A DNA stretch of 64,000 nucleotides from Mycolicibacterium canariasense (GTDB taxonomy: Bacteria; Actinomycetota; Actinomycetes; Mycobacteriales; Mycobacteriaceae): contig NZ_LQOL01000099.1 in the NCBI RefSeq assembly GCF_002101555.1, positions 1-64,000 of the forward strand, read 5' to 3'. A model generated the notes under the pieces. The model did no database searches. It saw only the letters and a program-made list of their open reading frames with translations, and was not told where the DNA came from. Below, in pieces: positions 41,096 through 48,693 of this stretch. A program made the translations under genes and the position numbers. Numbering within the stretch: position 1 is the first letter of the stretch; every line of letters begins with the position of its first letter.

Positions 41096-41584
41096 ATGAC
41101 CTCTCGAATCCGCCACCTCTGGCTCATCGTCATGGCAGCCGCGCTGCTGCTGGGTGTCACTGCCGCGCCGGCCCATGCCGACGACCGCCTGCAATTCACC
41201 GGCACCACCCTCTCGGGTGCGCCGTTCGACGGTGCCGGCCTGCAGGGCCGCCCGGCAGTGTTGTGGTTCTGGACGCCATGGTGTCCGTTCTGCAACCAGG
41301 AGGCACCCAACGTCAGCCGGGTTGCCGCCGCCAATCCAGGTGTCACGTTCGTCGGCGTGGCCGCCCGTTCCGACGTGGCCGCCATGCAGGGCTTCGTGTC
41401 GAAGTACAACCTGGGTTTCACCAACCTCAACGACGCCGACGGGTCCATCTGGGCACGGTTCAACGTTCCTTGGCAGCCGGCCTATCTGTTCGTGAAGCGC
41501 GACGGCACCTCGTCGTTCGTGAACAATCCCACCTCGGCGATGTCCGAACAGGAATTGTCCGACCGCGTGGCGGCGCTGGCCTGA
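41096..41584 (+). CDS. Secreted thioredoxin-like protein (DsbE/MPT53 type)
   Basis: A 162-residue exported thiol oxidoreductase. Signal peptide residues 7-28 (cleavage near AHA-DD), then a thioredoxin fold with active-site WCPFC (Cys63, Cys66) and cis-Pro in VPWQPAY. The next gene, a CcdA-type protein, starts 1 base after the stop with TTG. In M. tuberculosis MPT53 is likewise next to a CcdA-like gene (from memory). It assists disulfide formation or cytochrome maturation outside the membrane. A small AACC-gaga-GGTT repeat lies 20 bases upstream. Confidence 0.85.
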   Translation: MTSRIRHLWLIVMAAALLLGVTAAPAHADDRLQFTGTTLSGAPFDGAGLQGRPAVLWFWTPWCPFCNQEAPNVSRVAAANPGVTFVGVAARSDVAAMQGFVSKYNLGFTNLNDADGSIWARFNVPWQPAYLFVKRDGTSSFVNNPTSAMSEQELSDRVAALA

Positions 41585-41585
41585 G

Positions 41586-42446
41586 TTGGAGACCGACCTG
41601 GTCGGACTGGCGTTCAGCGCCGGACTGGTCGCCGCGCTGAATCCGTGCGGATTCGCCATGCTGCCGGCGTATCTGGCGCTCGTGGTGCAACGGGACGGCC
41701 GGCCCGCCCGTGCCCTGGGCCGGGCACTGGCGGCCACGGCCGCGATGACCGCCGGCGTGGTGGCGGTGTTCGCCGGGTTCGGCGCGCTGGCGGTCTCGGT
41801 GGCCTCGACCATTCAGCGCTATCTGCCGTACGTGACGGTGGTCATCGGGATACTGCTGCTGGCGCTGGGGTTGTGGCTGCTGGCCGGGCGTCGGGTGGGG
41901 GTGCCGCTGTCGGCCGGCGCGCGCTGGGCGCCCACCGCGCGGCTGGGCTCGATGCTGGGTTACGGCGCCGGTTTCGCATTGGCCTCGCTGTCCTGCACGG
42001 TGGGACCGTTTCTCGCGGTGACGGCCGGTGCGGCCCGCGCGGGCACGCTGCGCGACGGCGTCGGGGTGTACCTGGCCTACGGCGCGGGCTTCGCGCTGAT
42101 CGTCGGGGCCTTGGCGGTCTCGGTGGCCGTCGCAAGCTCCGCGATGCTCGACCGGCTGCGTCGAATCCTCCCCTACGTCAACAGGATCGGCGGCCTGCTC
42201 TTGGTTCTGGTCGGCGCGTACGTGACCTACTACGGCGTCTACGAGATCCGGTTGTTCAACGGTAACGCGGGCGTGGTCGACCCGGTGATCACCGCCGCCG
42301 GCCGCCTACAGGCGACCCTCGCCGGCTGGGTGCACCAGCACGGCGCCCTGCCCTGGCTCGTGGTGCTGGCCGCCATCATCGGACTGACCGCGGCGCTCAC
42401 CGCGACAACAGTGCGATACCGGCGACGATCAGACCGACGACCTTGA
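41586..42446 (+). CDS. CcdA-type cytochrome c biogenesis / thiol-electron-carrier membrane protein
   Basis: A 286-residue membrane protein of the CcdA/DsbD family with about seven helices. The redox Cys pair is in AALNPCGFAMLP (helix 1) and ASLSCTVGPFL (helix 4). It moves electrons from cytosolic thioredoxin to the secreted thioredoxin-like protein encoded just upstream. The start is a TTG immediately following that gene's stop (41582-41584), a rare start codon but fixed by the reading frame. The 3' end overlaps the next convergent gene by 50 bases. Confidence 0.87.
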   Translation: METDLVGLAFSAGLVAALNPCGFAMLPAYLALVVQRDGRPARALGRALAATAAMTAGVVAVFAGFGALAVSVASTIQRYLPYVTVVIGILLLALGLWLLAGRRVGVPLSAGARWAPTARLGSMLGYGAGFALASLSCTVGPFLAVTAGAARAGTLRDGVGVYLAYGAGFALIVGALAVSVAVASSAMLDRLRRILPYVNRIGGLLLVLVGAYVTYYGVYEIRLFNGNAGVVDPVITAAGRLQATLAGWVHQHGALPWLVVLAAIIGLTAALTATTVRYRRRSDRRP

Positions 42447-42822
42447 CCACCTCGAGCCCGACGTAGGCGTAATGGGCGCGCGACCGCGGGGCGTCCGAGC
42501 CGGCCAGCACCGCGTCGGAGCGGCGGGTGAGCCTGGGACGCACCGCCACCAACTGCACGACCAGCGCGCCGACCACCGTTGCGGCCGCGCCGACCGCGAG
42601 CGTCGGGGGCCGCGCCGACACCACGGAGGCGAGCAGGACGATCGCCAGCGCAGCTTCGACGCCGTTCAGCGCGCGGAACACCAGCCGTCCGATGCCCAGT
42701 CCGATCGGCAGCGTGACGCCGGGTGCGCGGAACTTCAGTGGCGCCTCGATGAACGAGATGGCCAGCACCATGCCGAGCCAGACGAAGTTCGCGGCAACCG
42801 CGGTTGCGGCGGCAGCACCCAT
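42397..42822 (-). CDS. Four-helix membrane protein of unknown function
   Basis: 141 residues with about four membrane helices (starting AAAATAVAANFVWLGMVLAISF) and a conserved-looking loop SFIEAPLKFRAPGVTLPIGL. Not recognised as a known transporter. It overlaps the convergent ccdA-type gene by 50 bases and follows the CMD gene by 18 bases on the same strand, so it probably belongs to the same transcript, under the KstR-type site at 43355. Confidence 0.65.
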   Translation of the reverse strand: MGAAAATAVAANFVWLGMVLAISFIEAPLKFRAPGVTLPIGLGIGRLVFRALNGVEAALAIVLLASVVSARPPTLAVGAAATVVGALVVQLVAVRPRLTRRSDAVLAGSDAPRSRAHYAYVGLEVVKVVGLIVAGIALLSR

Positions 42823-42840
42823 GAGCTTGCCCAGGGGATG

Positions 42841-43323
42841 TCAGAGGGTGATCTTGCAGCTCTGGCCGATGTCCAGGGTGCGCAGCATCCGCCCCATACC
42901 CAGCCACATGGCACAGGACAGCGCGAGGTCGGTCAGGAGTTCGTCGTCGAATTCCGCCGAACAACGTGCCCAGAACTCTTCGTCGTCGCGCAGCCCGGTG
43001 TGGTCGCGGGCGAACCGCTCGGCGAATTCCGCTGCCACGCGTTCCTGCGCGCTGTAACCGGGCCAGGTACGCCACTCATGAGCATGGTCGTAGAGGTCTT
43101 CGTCGACGCCGGCGGCGATCCCGTCCGAATCCCGGGTGTTCTGGCACACCACGCATTCGTTGTCCAGGGCGATCACCATCCGGGCCAACTCCCGAACCCG
43201 CATGGGCAGCCGGTTCTTGGTGTAGACCGCATTGGTGAAACCGGCCATGGCGACACCGATATCGGGTGACTTGAGCACCCACGCGGCAGCGTCATCGTCG
43301 GGAAAATCTCCGATTCGGCTCAT
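42841..43323 (-). CDS. Carboxymuconolactone decarboxylase / AhpD-like protein
   Basis: A 160-residue CMD-family protein with the redox motif CVVC (Cys57, Cys60) and a helical core (RVRELARMVIALDNE). Relatives act as carboxymuconolactone decarboxylase or alkylhydroperoxidase AhpD; the Cys pair favours a redox function. ATG start with -10 TACTGT (43331-43336 on the minus strand) 7 bases upstream, so the mRNA is leaderless. A KstR-type site lies 18 bases upstream of the -10. The membrane protein gene follows. Confidence 0.8.
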   Translation of the reverse strand: MSRIGDFPDDDAAAWVLKSPDIGVAMAGFTNAVYTKNRLPMRVRELARMVIALDNECVVCQNTRDSDGIAAGVDEDLYDHAHEWRTWPGYSAQERVAAEFAERFARDHTGLRDDEEFWARCSAEFDDELLTDLALSCAMWLGMGRMLRTLDIGQSCKITL

Positions 43324-43354
43324 GCTGCGAACAGTACGCCTGGAATCCAGGAAT

Positions 43355-43368
43355 TGGAACGCGTTCTA
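43355..43368. promoter_or_regulatory. KstR-type operator before the CMD/AhpD-like gene
   Basis: TGGAACGCGTTCTA fits TNNAACNNGTTNNA fully. It sits 18 bases upstream of a leaderless -10 on the minus strand, the same spacing as the site before the FabG3-like SDR (19 bases). It lies only 8 bases from the 3' end of the next minus-strand gene. Confidence 0.68.
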
Positions 43369-43376
43369 GTTTTCTG

Positions 43377-45419
43377 TCATGGTGGGGCCGCCAGCGCCGG
43401 GCGGTCGTCGAGCCATTCGCGCTGTACCAGCATGCGGTGCGCGATGCGTTCCAGCGCCGCCTCGACCTGCAGCCGGTCCGGACGGCCCTGGTAGTCGGGA
43501 GACACCGCCAGCTTGTCGACGATCCGGCCGACCAACGCGGCGGTGACCGCGTTGACCTGGGCGGCGCCCGGCTGGGTCAGCCACAGTCGATCCCCGGTGC
43601 GCAGCGCGTAGCCGGTGTCGACCAACCGGTCGAAGACGGGCTCCAGTACCTCGGGCGGCACCCGCCGGTGCTCGGCGATCTCCGGCAGCGTCGCCGAACC
43701 GAAAGACTGGCTGTGCCGGTAGATCTGGACCAGCGCCCACAATCGGGCCACGTCGAGGTCGCAGCCGTGACTCCCGGCCAGGTTGCGCAGCCGGATCTCC
43801 GGTGAATCGCGGAACATCCGGGCCACCGCCCGTTCCAGGATGTCGTCCGGGGTTTCCGTGCCGGGCATCCCGAACCCGTCACCGAGGTCGGCGGCGGAGA
43901 CCGCCTCGATCTCGCGCAACGGGATCTCCTTGAGGAAGAGGGCCACCACGAACCCGACCACCGCGACCGGCGCCGCACAGAGAAACACCAGACCGAGCGC
44001 GTCGGCGTACGCGTCGACGATCGGCGCGGCCACCTCGGCAGGCAACTGGTGCAAGTCTTTCGGGGACTGCGCCGCAGTCGCGGGCACCCCGCCCGCCGCC
44101 AGGGCCTGGGTGAGCCGGCCGGACAGGAAGTTGCTGAACAGCGAGCCGAAGATGGCCGCCCCGAACGAGCTGCCGATGGTCCGGAAGAAGGTCACGCCCG
44201 AGGTCGCGACACCGAGATCGTCGAACCGTGCGGTGTTCTGCACCACCAGCACCAGCACCTGCATGCACAGACCGATACCGGTGCCGAGCAGGAACAAATA
44301 GGCCGATTGCAGCCAGACCGAGGTCGCGGCCTCCATCCGGGACAGCAGGACGAAGGCGACCGCCATGACGGCCGTGCCGGCGATCGGGAACACCTTGTAC
44401 CGGCCGGTGCGGCCGACCAGCGCACCACTGCCGATCGAGGTGAGCAGCATGCCCGCGACCATCGGCAGCGTGCGCAGACCAGAGGTGGTCGCCGATACGC
44501 CGTCGACGAACTGCATGAAGGTGGGCAGGAAGGTCATCGCGCCCAGCATCGCGAAGCCCACGATGAAGGCCAGCACACAGCACACGGTGAAGACCGGGCT
44601 GGCGAACAACCTGATCGGCAGAATCGGTTCGGCCGCACGGATTTCGGCCCATACGAAGGCGGCCAGGATGACCGTCGACCCCGCGAACAGGCCGATGATG
44701 ACCGGCGACGACCACGCATATTCTGCGCCACCCCAGCTGGTGGCCAGGGTCAGGCCGGCCGCCCCGAGGCCCACCAGGACGATGCCCGGGTAGTCGATCA
44801 CCGGTTTGGCGCGACCGGCCAGCGCAGGGATGGCCACGGCGGCCACCGCGAACACGACGACCGCCACGGGCACGTTGATCCAGAACGCCCAGCGCCAGGA
44901 CAGATGGTCGGTGAAGAACCCACCCAGCAGCGGCCCGATCACGGTCGTCACGCCGAACACCGCCCCGAGCGCCCCCTGGTATCGGCCCCGATCGCGCAGC
45001 GGGATCACCTCGCCGATCACGGCGGTCGCGGTGACCATGATGGCGCCGCCGCCGATGCCCTGTAGCGCTCGCGCCGCGACCAACATCGTCATCGATTGCG
45101 CGAGCCCGCACAGCACCGAGCCCGCCAGGAAGAACACGATCGACACCTGGAAGACGGTCTTGCGGCCGAACAGGTCGCCGAGTTTGCCGACGATGCCGGT
45201 GGCGATGGTCGAGGCGAGCAGATAGCTTGTCACCACCCAGGATTGGTGGCCGGCGCCGCCCAGGTCGGCCACCACGGTGGGCAGTGCGGTGGCCACGATG
45301 GTCTGGTCGAGCGCCGCCAGCAGCATGCCCAGCAGCACGGCGACGAAGACGATATTGCGTCGTTGTGACCCGATTGCCCCGGCGGCGTCGGTATCCAGGC
45401 GTGCGGGTGCCTCGGTCAT
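43377..45419 (-). CDS. DHA2-type multidrug exporter fused to a winged-helix domain
   Basis: A 680-residue protein. Residues 1-510 are a 14-helix MFS drug:H+ antiporter (DHA2/EmrB type): LLAALDQTIVATALPTVV and GKLGDLFGRK are the diagnostic motifs. The remaining 170 residues form a winged-helix region (TLPEIAEHRRVPPEVLEPVFDRL, then GYALRTGDRLWLTQPGAAQV) like a MarR-type DNA-binding domain. Length matches the M. tuberculosis Rv1877 type that also borders bacterioferritin (from memory). The exporter could carry its own sensor; the DNA-binding function is inference. Confidence 0.85.
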   Translation of the reverse strand: MTEAPARLDTDAAGAIGSQRRNIVFVAVLLGMLLAALDQTIVATALPTVVADLGGAGHQSWVVTSYLLASTIATGIVGKLGDLFGRKTVFQVSIVFFLAGSVLCGLAQSMTMLVAARALQGIGGGAIMVTATAVIGEVIPLRDRGRYQGALGAVFGVTTVIGPLLGGFFTDHLSWRWAFWINVPVAVVVFAVAAVAIPALAGRAKPVIDYPGIVLVGLGAAGLTLATSWGGAEYAWSSPVIIGLFAGSTVILAAFVWAEIRAAEPILPIRLFASPVFTVCCVLAFIVGFAMLGAMTFLPTFMQFVDGVSATTSGLRTLPMVAGMLLTSIGSGALVGRTGRYKVFPIAGTAVMAVAFVLLSRMEAATSVWLQSAYLFLLGTGIGLCMQVLVLVVQNTARFDDLGVATSGVTFFRTIGSSFGAAIFGSLFSNFLSGRLTQALAAGGVPATAAQSPKDLHQLPAEVAAPIVDAYADALGLVFLCAAPVAVVGFVVALFLKEIPLREIEAVSAADLGDGFGMPGTETPDDILERAVARMFRDSPEIRLRNLAGSHGCDLDVARLWALVQIYRHSQSFGSATLPEIAEHRRVPPEVLEPVFDRLVDTGYALRTGDRLWLTQPGAAQVNAVTAALVGRIVDKLAVSPDYQGRPDRLQVEAALERIAHRMLVQREWLDDRPALAAPP

Positions 45420-45455
45420 GGCGTCCTCCCCCGTTCACCCCGACCGCGCGATTAT

Positions 45456-45466
45456 TAGCTTTGCTA
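45456..45466. promoter_or_regulatory. Short TAGC palindrome upstream of the exporter
   Basis: TAGC-ttt-GCTA lies 37 bases upstream of the exporter start in an AT-rich stretch. The form resembles a MarR-family half-site pair, so it may be bound by the exporter's own winged-helix domain or another MarR protein. Confidence 0.4.
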
Positions 45467-45479
45467 CCAATATACGTCA

Positions 45480-45516
45480 CCGCCGGCCTCCGACGGTTGA
45501 GGTCGGCGGCCGGCGG
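45480..45516 (-). terminator. Strong hairpin between bacterioferritin and the exporter
   Basis: CGCCGGCCTCCGAC pairs with GTCGGCGGCCGGCG with one mismatch across a 7-base loop (45495-45501), extended by one C-G pair at the ends. It lies just downstream of bfrA on the minus strand, so it should end that transcript. Confidence 0.65.
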
Positions 45517-45534
45517 CAGGCGTGTCGGGACGGG

Positions 45535-46014
45535 CTACTTGGGCGGACGGGATACGCACTGCGCGGAGTACAGCGCCTCGCCGAGCTTGTCCATCAGCTC
45601 CAGCTGCGTCTCCAGGTAGTCGATGTGCTTTTCCTCGTCGCCGAGGATCTGCTCGAACAGGTTCGCGGACACGGCATCTTGCTTCTCGCGGCACATGATG
45701 ATGCCGGGCTTGAGCCGGGCCACCACCTCGTATTCGATCGCCAGGTCGGCCTCGAACTGTTCGCGCAGCGTCTGGCCGACCCGCAGGGAGAACAGCCGCT
45801 GATAATTCGGCAGCCCGTCGAGCAACAGGATGCGGTCGGTGATCCATTCCGCATGATGCATTTCCTCGATGGATTCCTCGCGCGTATGTTGCGCCAATTC
45901 GGTGAATCCCCAATTGTCTTGCATCTTCGAATGCAGGAAATATTGGTTGATGGCCGTGAGTTCACTGGTCAACTGTTCGTTGAGCAGCTTCAGAACTTCC
46001 GGATCGCCTTGCAT
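45535..46014 (-). CDS. bfrA: Bacterioferritin (BfrA type)
   Basis: A 159-residue haem-containing ferritin that stores iron in a 24-subunit shell. It closely follows mycobacterial BfrA: MQGDPEVLKLLNEQLTSEL at the start, KMQDNWGFTELAQHTREES, VVARLKPGIIMCREKQDA and the CVSRPPK end. Ferroxidase ligands Glu18, Glu51, His54, Glu94, Glu127 and His130 and the haem-ligand Met52 are present. ATG at 46014; an upstream in-frame ATG adds five residues. Two IdeR-like boxes upstream fit iron-dependent activation. A strong hairpin follows. Confidence 0.95.
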   Translation of the reverse strand: MQGDPEVLKLLNEQLTSELTAINQYFLHSKMQDNWGFTELAQHTREESIEEMHHAEWITDRILLLDGLPNYQRLFSLRVGQTLREQFEADLAIEYEVVARLKPGIIMCREKQDAVSANLFEQILGDEEKHIDYLETQLELMDKLGEALYSAQCVSRPPK

Positions 46015-46148
46015 TTTGCTCCTAAGCACCTTGAGGGCTGGTCAAGCGTTGCTCTTGCCGTGCACGTCTGAATCTAGTCCAGGCCGGACCAGGCGGCGAG
46101 CGCTTCGGCGGCGATTCGAGTCGACTCGGTAACGAGTCCGTCCACTCC

Positions 46149-46167
46149 ATAGGTGAGGCTAACCCCA
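46149..46167. promoter_or_regulatory. IdeR-like iron box, proximal to bfrA
   Basis: ATAGGTGAGGCTAACCCCA matches the 19-base IdeR/DtxR consensus (TTAGGTTAGGCTAACCTAA) at 15 of 19 positions. It lies 134 bases upstream of bfrA and 110 bases from the opposite start at 46277. Confidence 0.65.
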
Positions 46168-46201
46168 GTAAGCGGGGGTGAGATGGACTGCCTGTCCTAA
46201 C

Positions 46202-46220
46202 TAAGGTTACACTTCCCTTA
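46202..46220. promoter_or_regulatory. Second IdeR-like iron box
   Basis: TAAGGTTACACTTCCCTTA matches the same consensus at 13 of 19 positions, and lies 35 bases after the first site. Tandem sites are typical of IdeR-activated bacterioferritin promoters. Confidence 0.5.
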
Positions 46221-46276
46221 CCTTGAAGGGCGGTGCCGCCGGCGCCGCGGTCCGGCGGCGACGGAGGTGATGACCA

Positions 46277-46915
46277 GTGGGCGAATATCATTTACATTCG
46301 CTCATTCTGGCCGCCGATTATCGCGTCGACAATCCGGAATCGATGTGGAATTCCCTGAAAGCCCGCCAGGACTCGCTGGCGAATATCGATGCCCATCACG
46401 TCGTGCTTTACACCTCGATCTGGGAACCCGGCCGAATTCTGGTGACAATCGGCATTTCACATCCGAATTCCGTGCGTGAAGTGCTGCGGTCGCCGGCCAT
46501 CTTCGACCTTTTCGACATTTCCGGCGTCGACGACATCCCGGCGATCTTCGCCGGCGAAGTCGTGGAGAAGATCGACCTCGACGACGGTGACCCCGGCCCC
46601 GCCGAGAACGCCGTCGCCGGGGTGATCGTCGGCGTGGTCACCACCGTCGACAGCGTCGACGACCTGATGATGAAGCTGCACGGGGCACGGGACCGGCTCC
46701 GGCAGTCCGGCATCCGCAAAATCTGGGTCTACCACGCGTTCGACGACGGACACGAGGTACTGATCCTGCAGGAGATCGAGAACGAAGCCCGCGCCCGGCG
46801 CTGGATCGACCACCCCGACGCCGCGGCCGAGTGGATGTCCCGGGCCGGGTTCGGGGCCTACCCGTCCCTGTTCGTCGGCAAGTTCGCCCATCTGATGACG
46901 GTGGGGGGCTGAGTC
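46277..46915 (+). CDS. Duplicated dimeric alpha/beta-barrel protein next to bacterioferritin
   Basis: A 211-residue protein, not assigned. Two halves of about 100 residues repeat the same pattern: a strand, a long helix with an NSVREVLRSPAIFDLFDISGV-type block in the first half matched by the NEARARRWIDHPDAAAEWM block in the second, then a final PAIFAGEVV / YPSLFVGKFAH strand. This looks like a tandem ferredoxin-like (muconolactone isomerase/ABM) fold. GTG start with a near-perfect ribosome site (GGAGGTGAT) at 46263-46271. It lies between the IdeR boxes and bfd, so a role in iron mobilisation is inferred. Confidence 0.78.
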
Positions 46916-47101
46916 GTGTTCGTCTGCCTGTGCACCGGCGCCACCACCCAGGCCGTCAGTGAGGCCGTGGCGGCGGGCGCCACCACGTCCAAACAGATCG
47001 CCGAGGCCTGCGGGGCCGGCTCGGACTGCGGCCGGTGCCGCCGCACCTTGCGCGCGATCCTGGCGGCATCACGCGAATGTCCGGTGCACGCCGCCGGCTA
47101 A
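46916..47101 (+). CDS. bfd: Bacterioferritin-associated ferredoxin (Bfd)
   Basis: A 61-residue [2Fe-2S] protein. The motif C-x-C with VFVCLCTGAT and C-x2-C in SDCGRCRRTL form the cluster site seen in Bfd, which reduces and releases iron from bacterioferritin. GTG start 3 bases after the previous stop, so co-transcribed with the duplicated alpha/beta-barrel protein. Its end overlaps the convergent enoyl-CoA hydratase by 4 bases. The pairing of Bfd with bfrA through a shared intergenic iron-regulated region is functionally sensible. Confidence 0.9.
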   Translation: MFVCLCTGATTQAVSEAVAAGATTSKQIAEACGAGSDCGRCRRTLRAILAASRECPVHAAG

Positions 47102-47853
47102 CCCCTCTTTTCGACGAACGACGCCAGCGCGTCCACGTTGGCCGCTTGGCCCAGCAGTTCGGCGAACAACGCGTTCTCCCGTTCGCTGGCCGCGGCGATC
47201 CCCGGCCGCACCGGTTCGAGCATCGTCTTCTTCACCGCCAGCAAGCTGTTCAGCGGGCGGGACGCCAGCACGTCGGCATGCCGACGCGCCTCGGCCAGCA
47301 ACGCCTCGGGCTCACACACCTTGAACACCAGCCCCATCCGCAGCGCCTCGGCAGCGTCGATCCACTCCGAGGACATCAGCAGCCAGGCCGCGTTCTGCCG
47401 GCCGATCAACCGCGGTAACAGATAGGACGACGCAGCCTCCGGCGGCACCCCCAGACTGGTGAACGGACATTTCAGCCGCGCCGTGCTGGACATGAAGGCC
47501 AGGTCGGCATAGCCCAAGATGGTGGCCCCGATACCCAGGCCGACCCCGTTGACCGCGCAGATGAACGGTTTCGGGAACGCGGCCAGCGCCTCGATCATGC
47601 CGCGGAAACCGTGCTTGCCCGGTTGGTAGTCGGGGTCGGTGACCAGCTTCTGCATCTCCACCAGGTCATTGCCCGCGCTGAACGCACGGCCGGCACCGGT
47701 GAGGAGCACCACGGACACCTCGGGGTCGTCGGCCGCGGCCAGCAGGGCCTCGGTGGTCGCGTCGTAGAGCGCCTCGCTGAAGGCGTTGAGCGACTCGGGC
47801 CGGTTCAGGGTGAGGGTACGTACGCGGTTGTCATCCGCGATCAAAAGTGTCAC
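47098..47853 (-). CDS. Enoyl-CoA hydratase/isomerase family protein
   Basis: A 251-residue crotonase. LNRPESLNAFSEALYD at the N-terminus, the oxyanion-hole segment GRAFSAGNDLVEM and the CAVNGVGLGIGATILGYADLAFMSS block are typical. The usual catalytic Glu near residue 140 is in PPEAASS; whether the second Glu is present is unclear, so hydratase or isomerase activity cannot be settled. GTG start overlaps the preceding EthD-domain gene by 4 bases (GTGA). Probably acts in a small fatty-acyl or steroid degradation step. Confidence 0.83.
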   Translation of the reverse strand: MTLLIADDNRVRTLTLNRPESLNAFSEALYDATTEALLAAADDPEVSVVLLTGAGRAFSAGNDLVEMQKLVTDPDYQPGKHGFRGMIEALAAFPKPFICAVNGVGLGIGATILGYADLAFMSSTARLKCPFTSLGVPPEAASSYLLPRLIGRQNAAWLLMSSEWIDAAEALRMGLVFKVCEPEALLAEARRHADVLASRPLNSLLAVKKTMLEPVRPGIAAASERENALFAELLGQAANVDALASFVEKRG

Positions 47854-48560
47854 GGCGCAAGCGTAGGTGCCGGGCGCCACATCGGGTACCGGCTGGTCGG
47901 CACCGTGTCGATATCGCGGTCCGCGCCGAACCGCGCCACGCTGGCGGCCATCCGGCCCATCCGGTCGGCCAGATCCGCGTCGTCGGCCGCCCCGAAGAAT
48001 GCGTGCAGATCCGAGACGGCCTCGAGCGGGAAGAGCTCTTCGACGATCGCGTCGATACGCGGCGCCCCGTCGGTGAGCGCGCGCACCACCGTGTTCTGGG
48101 TGTAGCCGAACGTGGCCTGGGTGGCCATCGCCACCGGCGTGTGGTCCAGGTGCCAGCGGGCCAGCCAGGTGGCCTGGTCCAGGTCGGCCGGTCTGCGCAG
48201 CATCGCCACATTGGCCAAGCCCGGGGTGCGTGCGCCCGGCAGCCCGTCCGGGGCGGGCATCGGCACCGATTCGGTGACCAGATACGCTGCCAGACAATCA
48301 CATTCGGCAGAAAGCAGATCAAGCGCGGCCGTCACCGCCGTCCCGTAGTACTGCTGGGTCCAGATGCTGACCACGGCGACGACCGGTGGGTCCAGGGTGG
48401 TCAGGGTCATCAGCGAGGCGCGCACCGCGTCGTCACGCACGTTGACCGTCAGGCCGGGCAGACCCAATTCGGACAAGGCCGACGCGACCGGGCTGCGCAG
48501 CCGCCGGCACCACTGCTCGTCCGCCTCGGCGCGGCGCAGCGTCACCATCACCTTTTCCAT
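47850..48560 (-). CDS. EthD-domain protein coupled to enoyl-CoA hydratase
   Basis: A 236-residue protein. The second half has the EthD-type features (ATWLARWHLDHTPVAMATQATFGYTQNTVVRAL), a dimeric ferredoxin-like fold associated with P450 and ether-degrading systems. The first half, LRSPVASALSELGLPGLTVNVRDD, looks like a second related domain, giving a tandem arrangement. Start ATG at 48560 (MEKVMVTLRR). Its stop overlaps the crotonase GTG by 4 bases. Function unknown. Confidence 0.72.
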   Translation of the reverse strand: MEKVMVTLRRAEADEQWCRRLRSPVASALSELGLPGLTVNVRDDAVRASLMTLTTLDPPVVAVVSIWTQQYYGTAVTAALDLLSAECDCLAAYLVTESVPMPAPDGLPGARTPGLANVAMLRRPADLDQATWLARWHLDHTPVAMATQATFGYTQNTVVRALTDGAPRIDAIVEELFPLEAVSDLHAFFGAADDADLADRMGRMAASVARFGADRDIDTVPTSRYPMWRPAPTLAP

Positions 48561-48693
48561 CCACCGAAAATAACAACACGCCCCGCGATTCGGCCGCGGG
48601 CGCCACGACACCGGACACGTTTACCCAACCGCCTCGGTAACGCCGAGCAGAACGCGAAACGTACGAGAATGAAGGGGTGAGTAAGGCCGCAGG

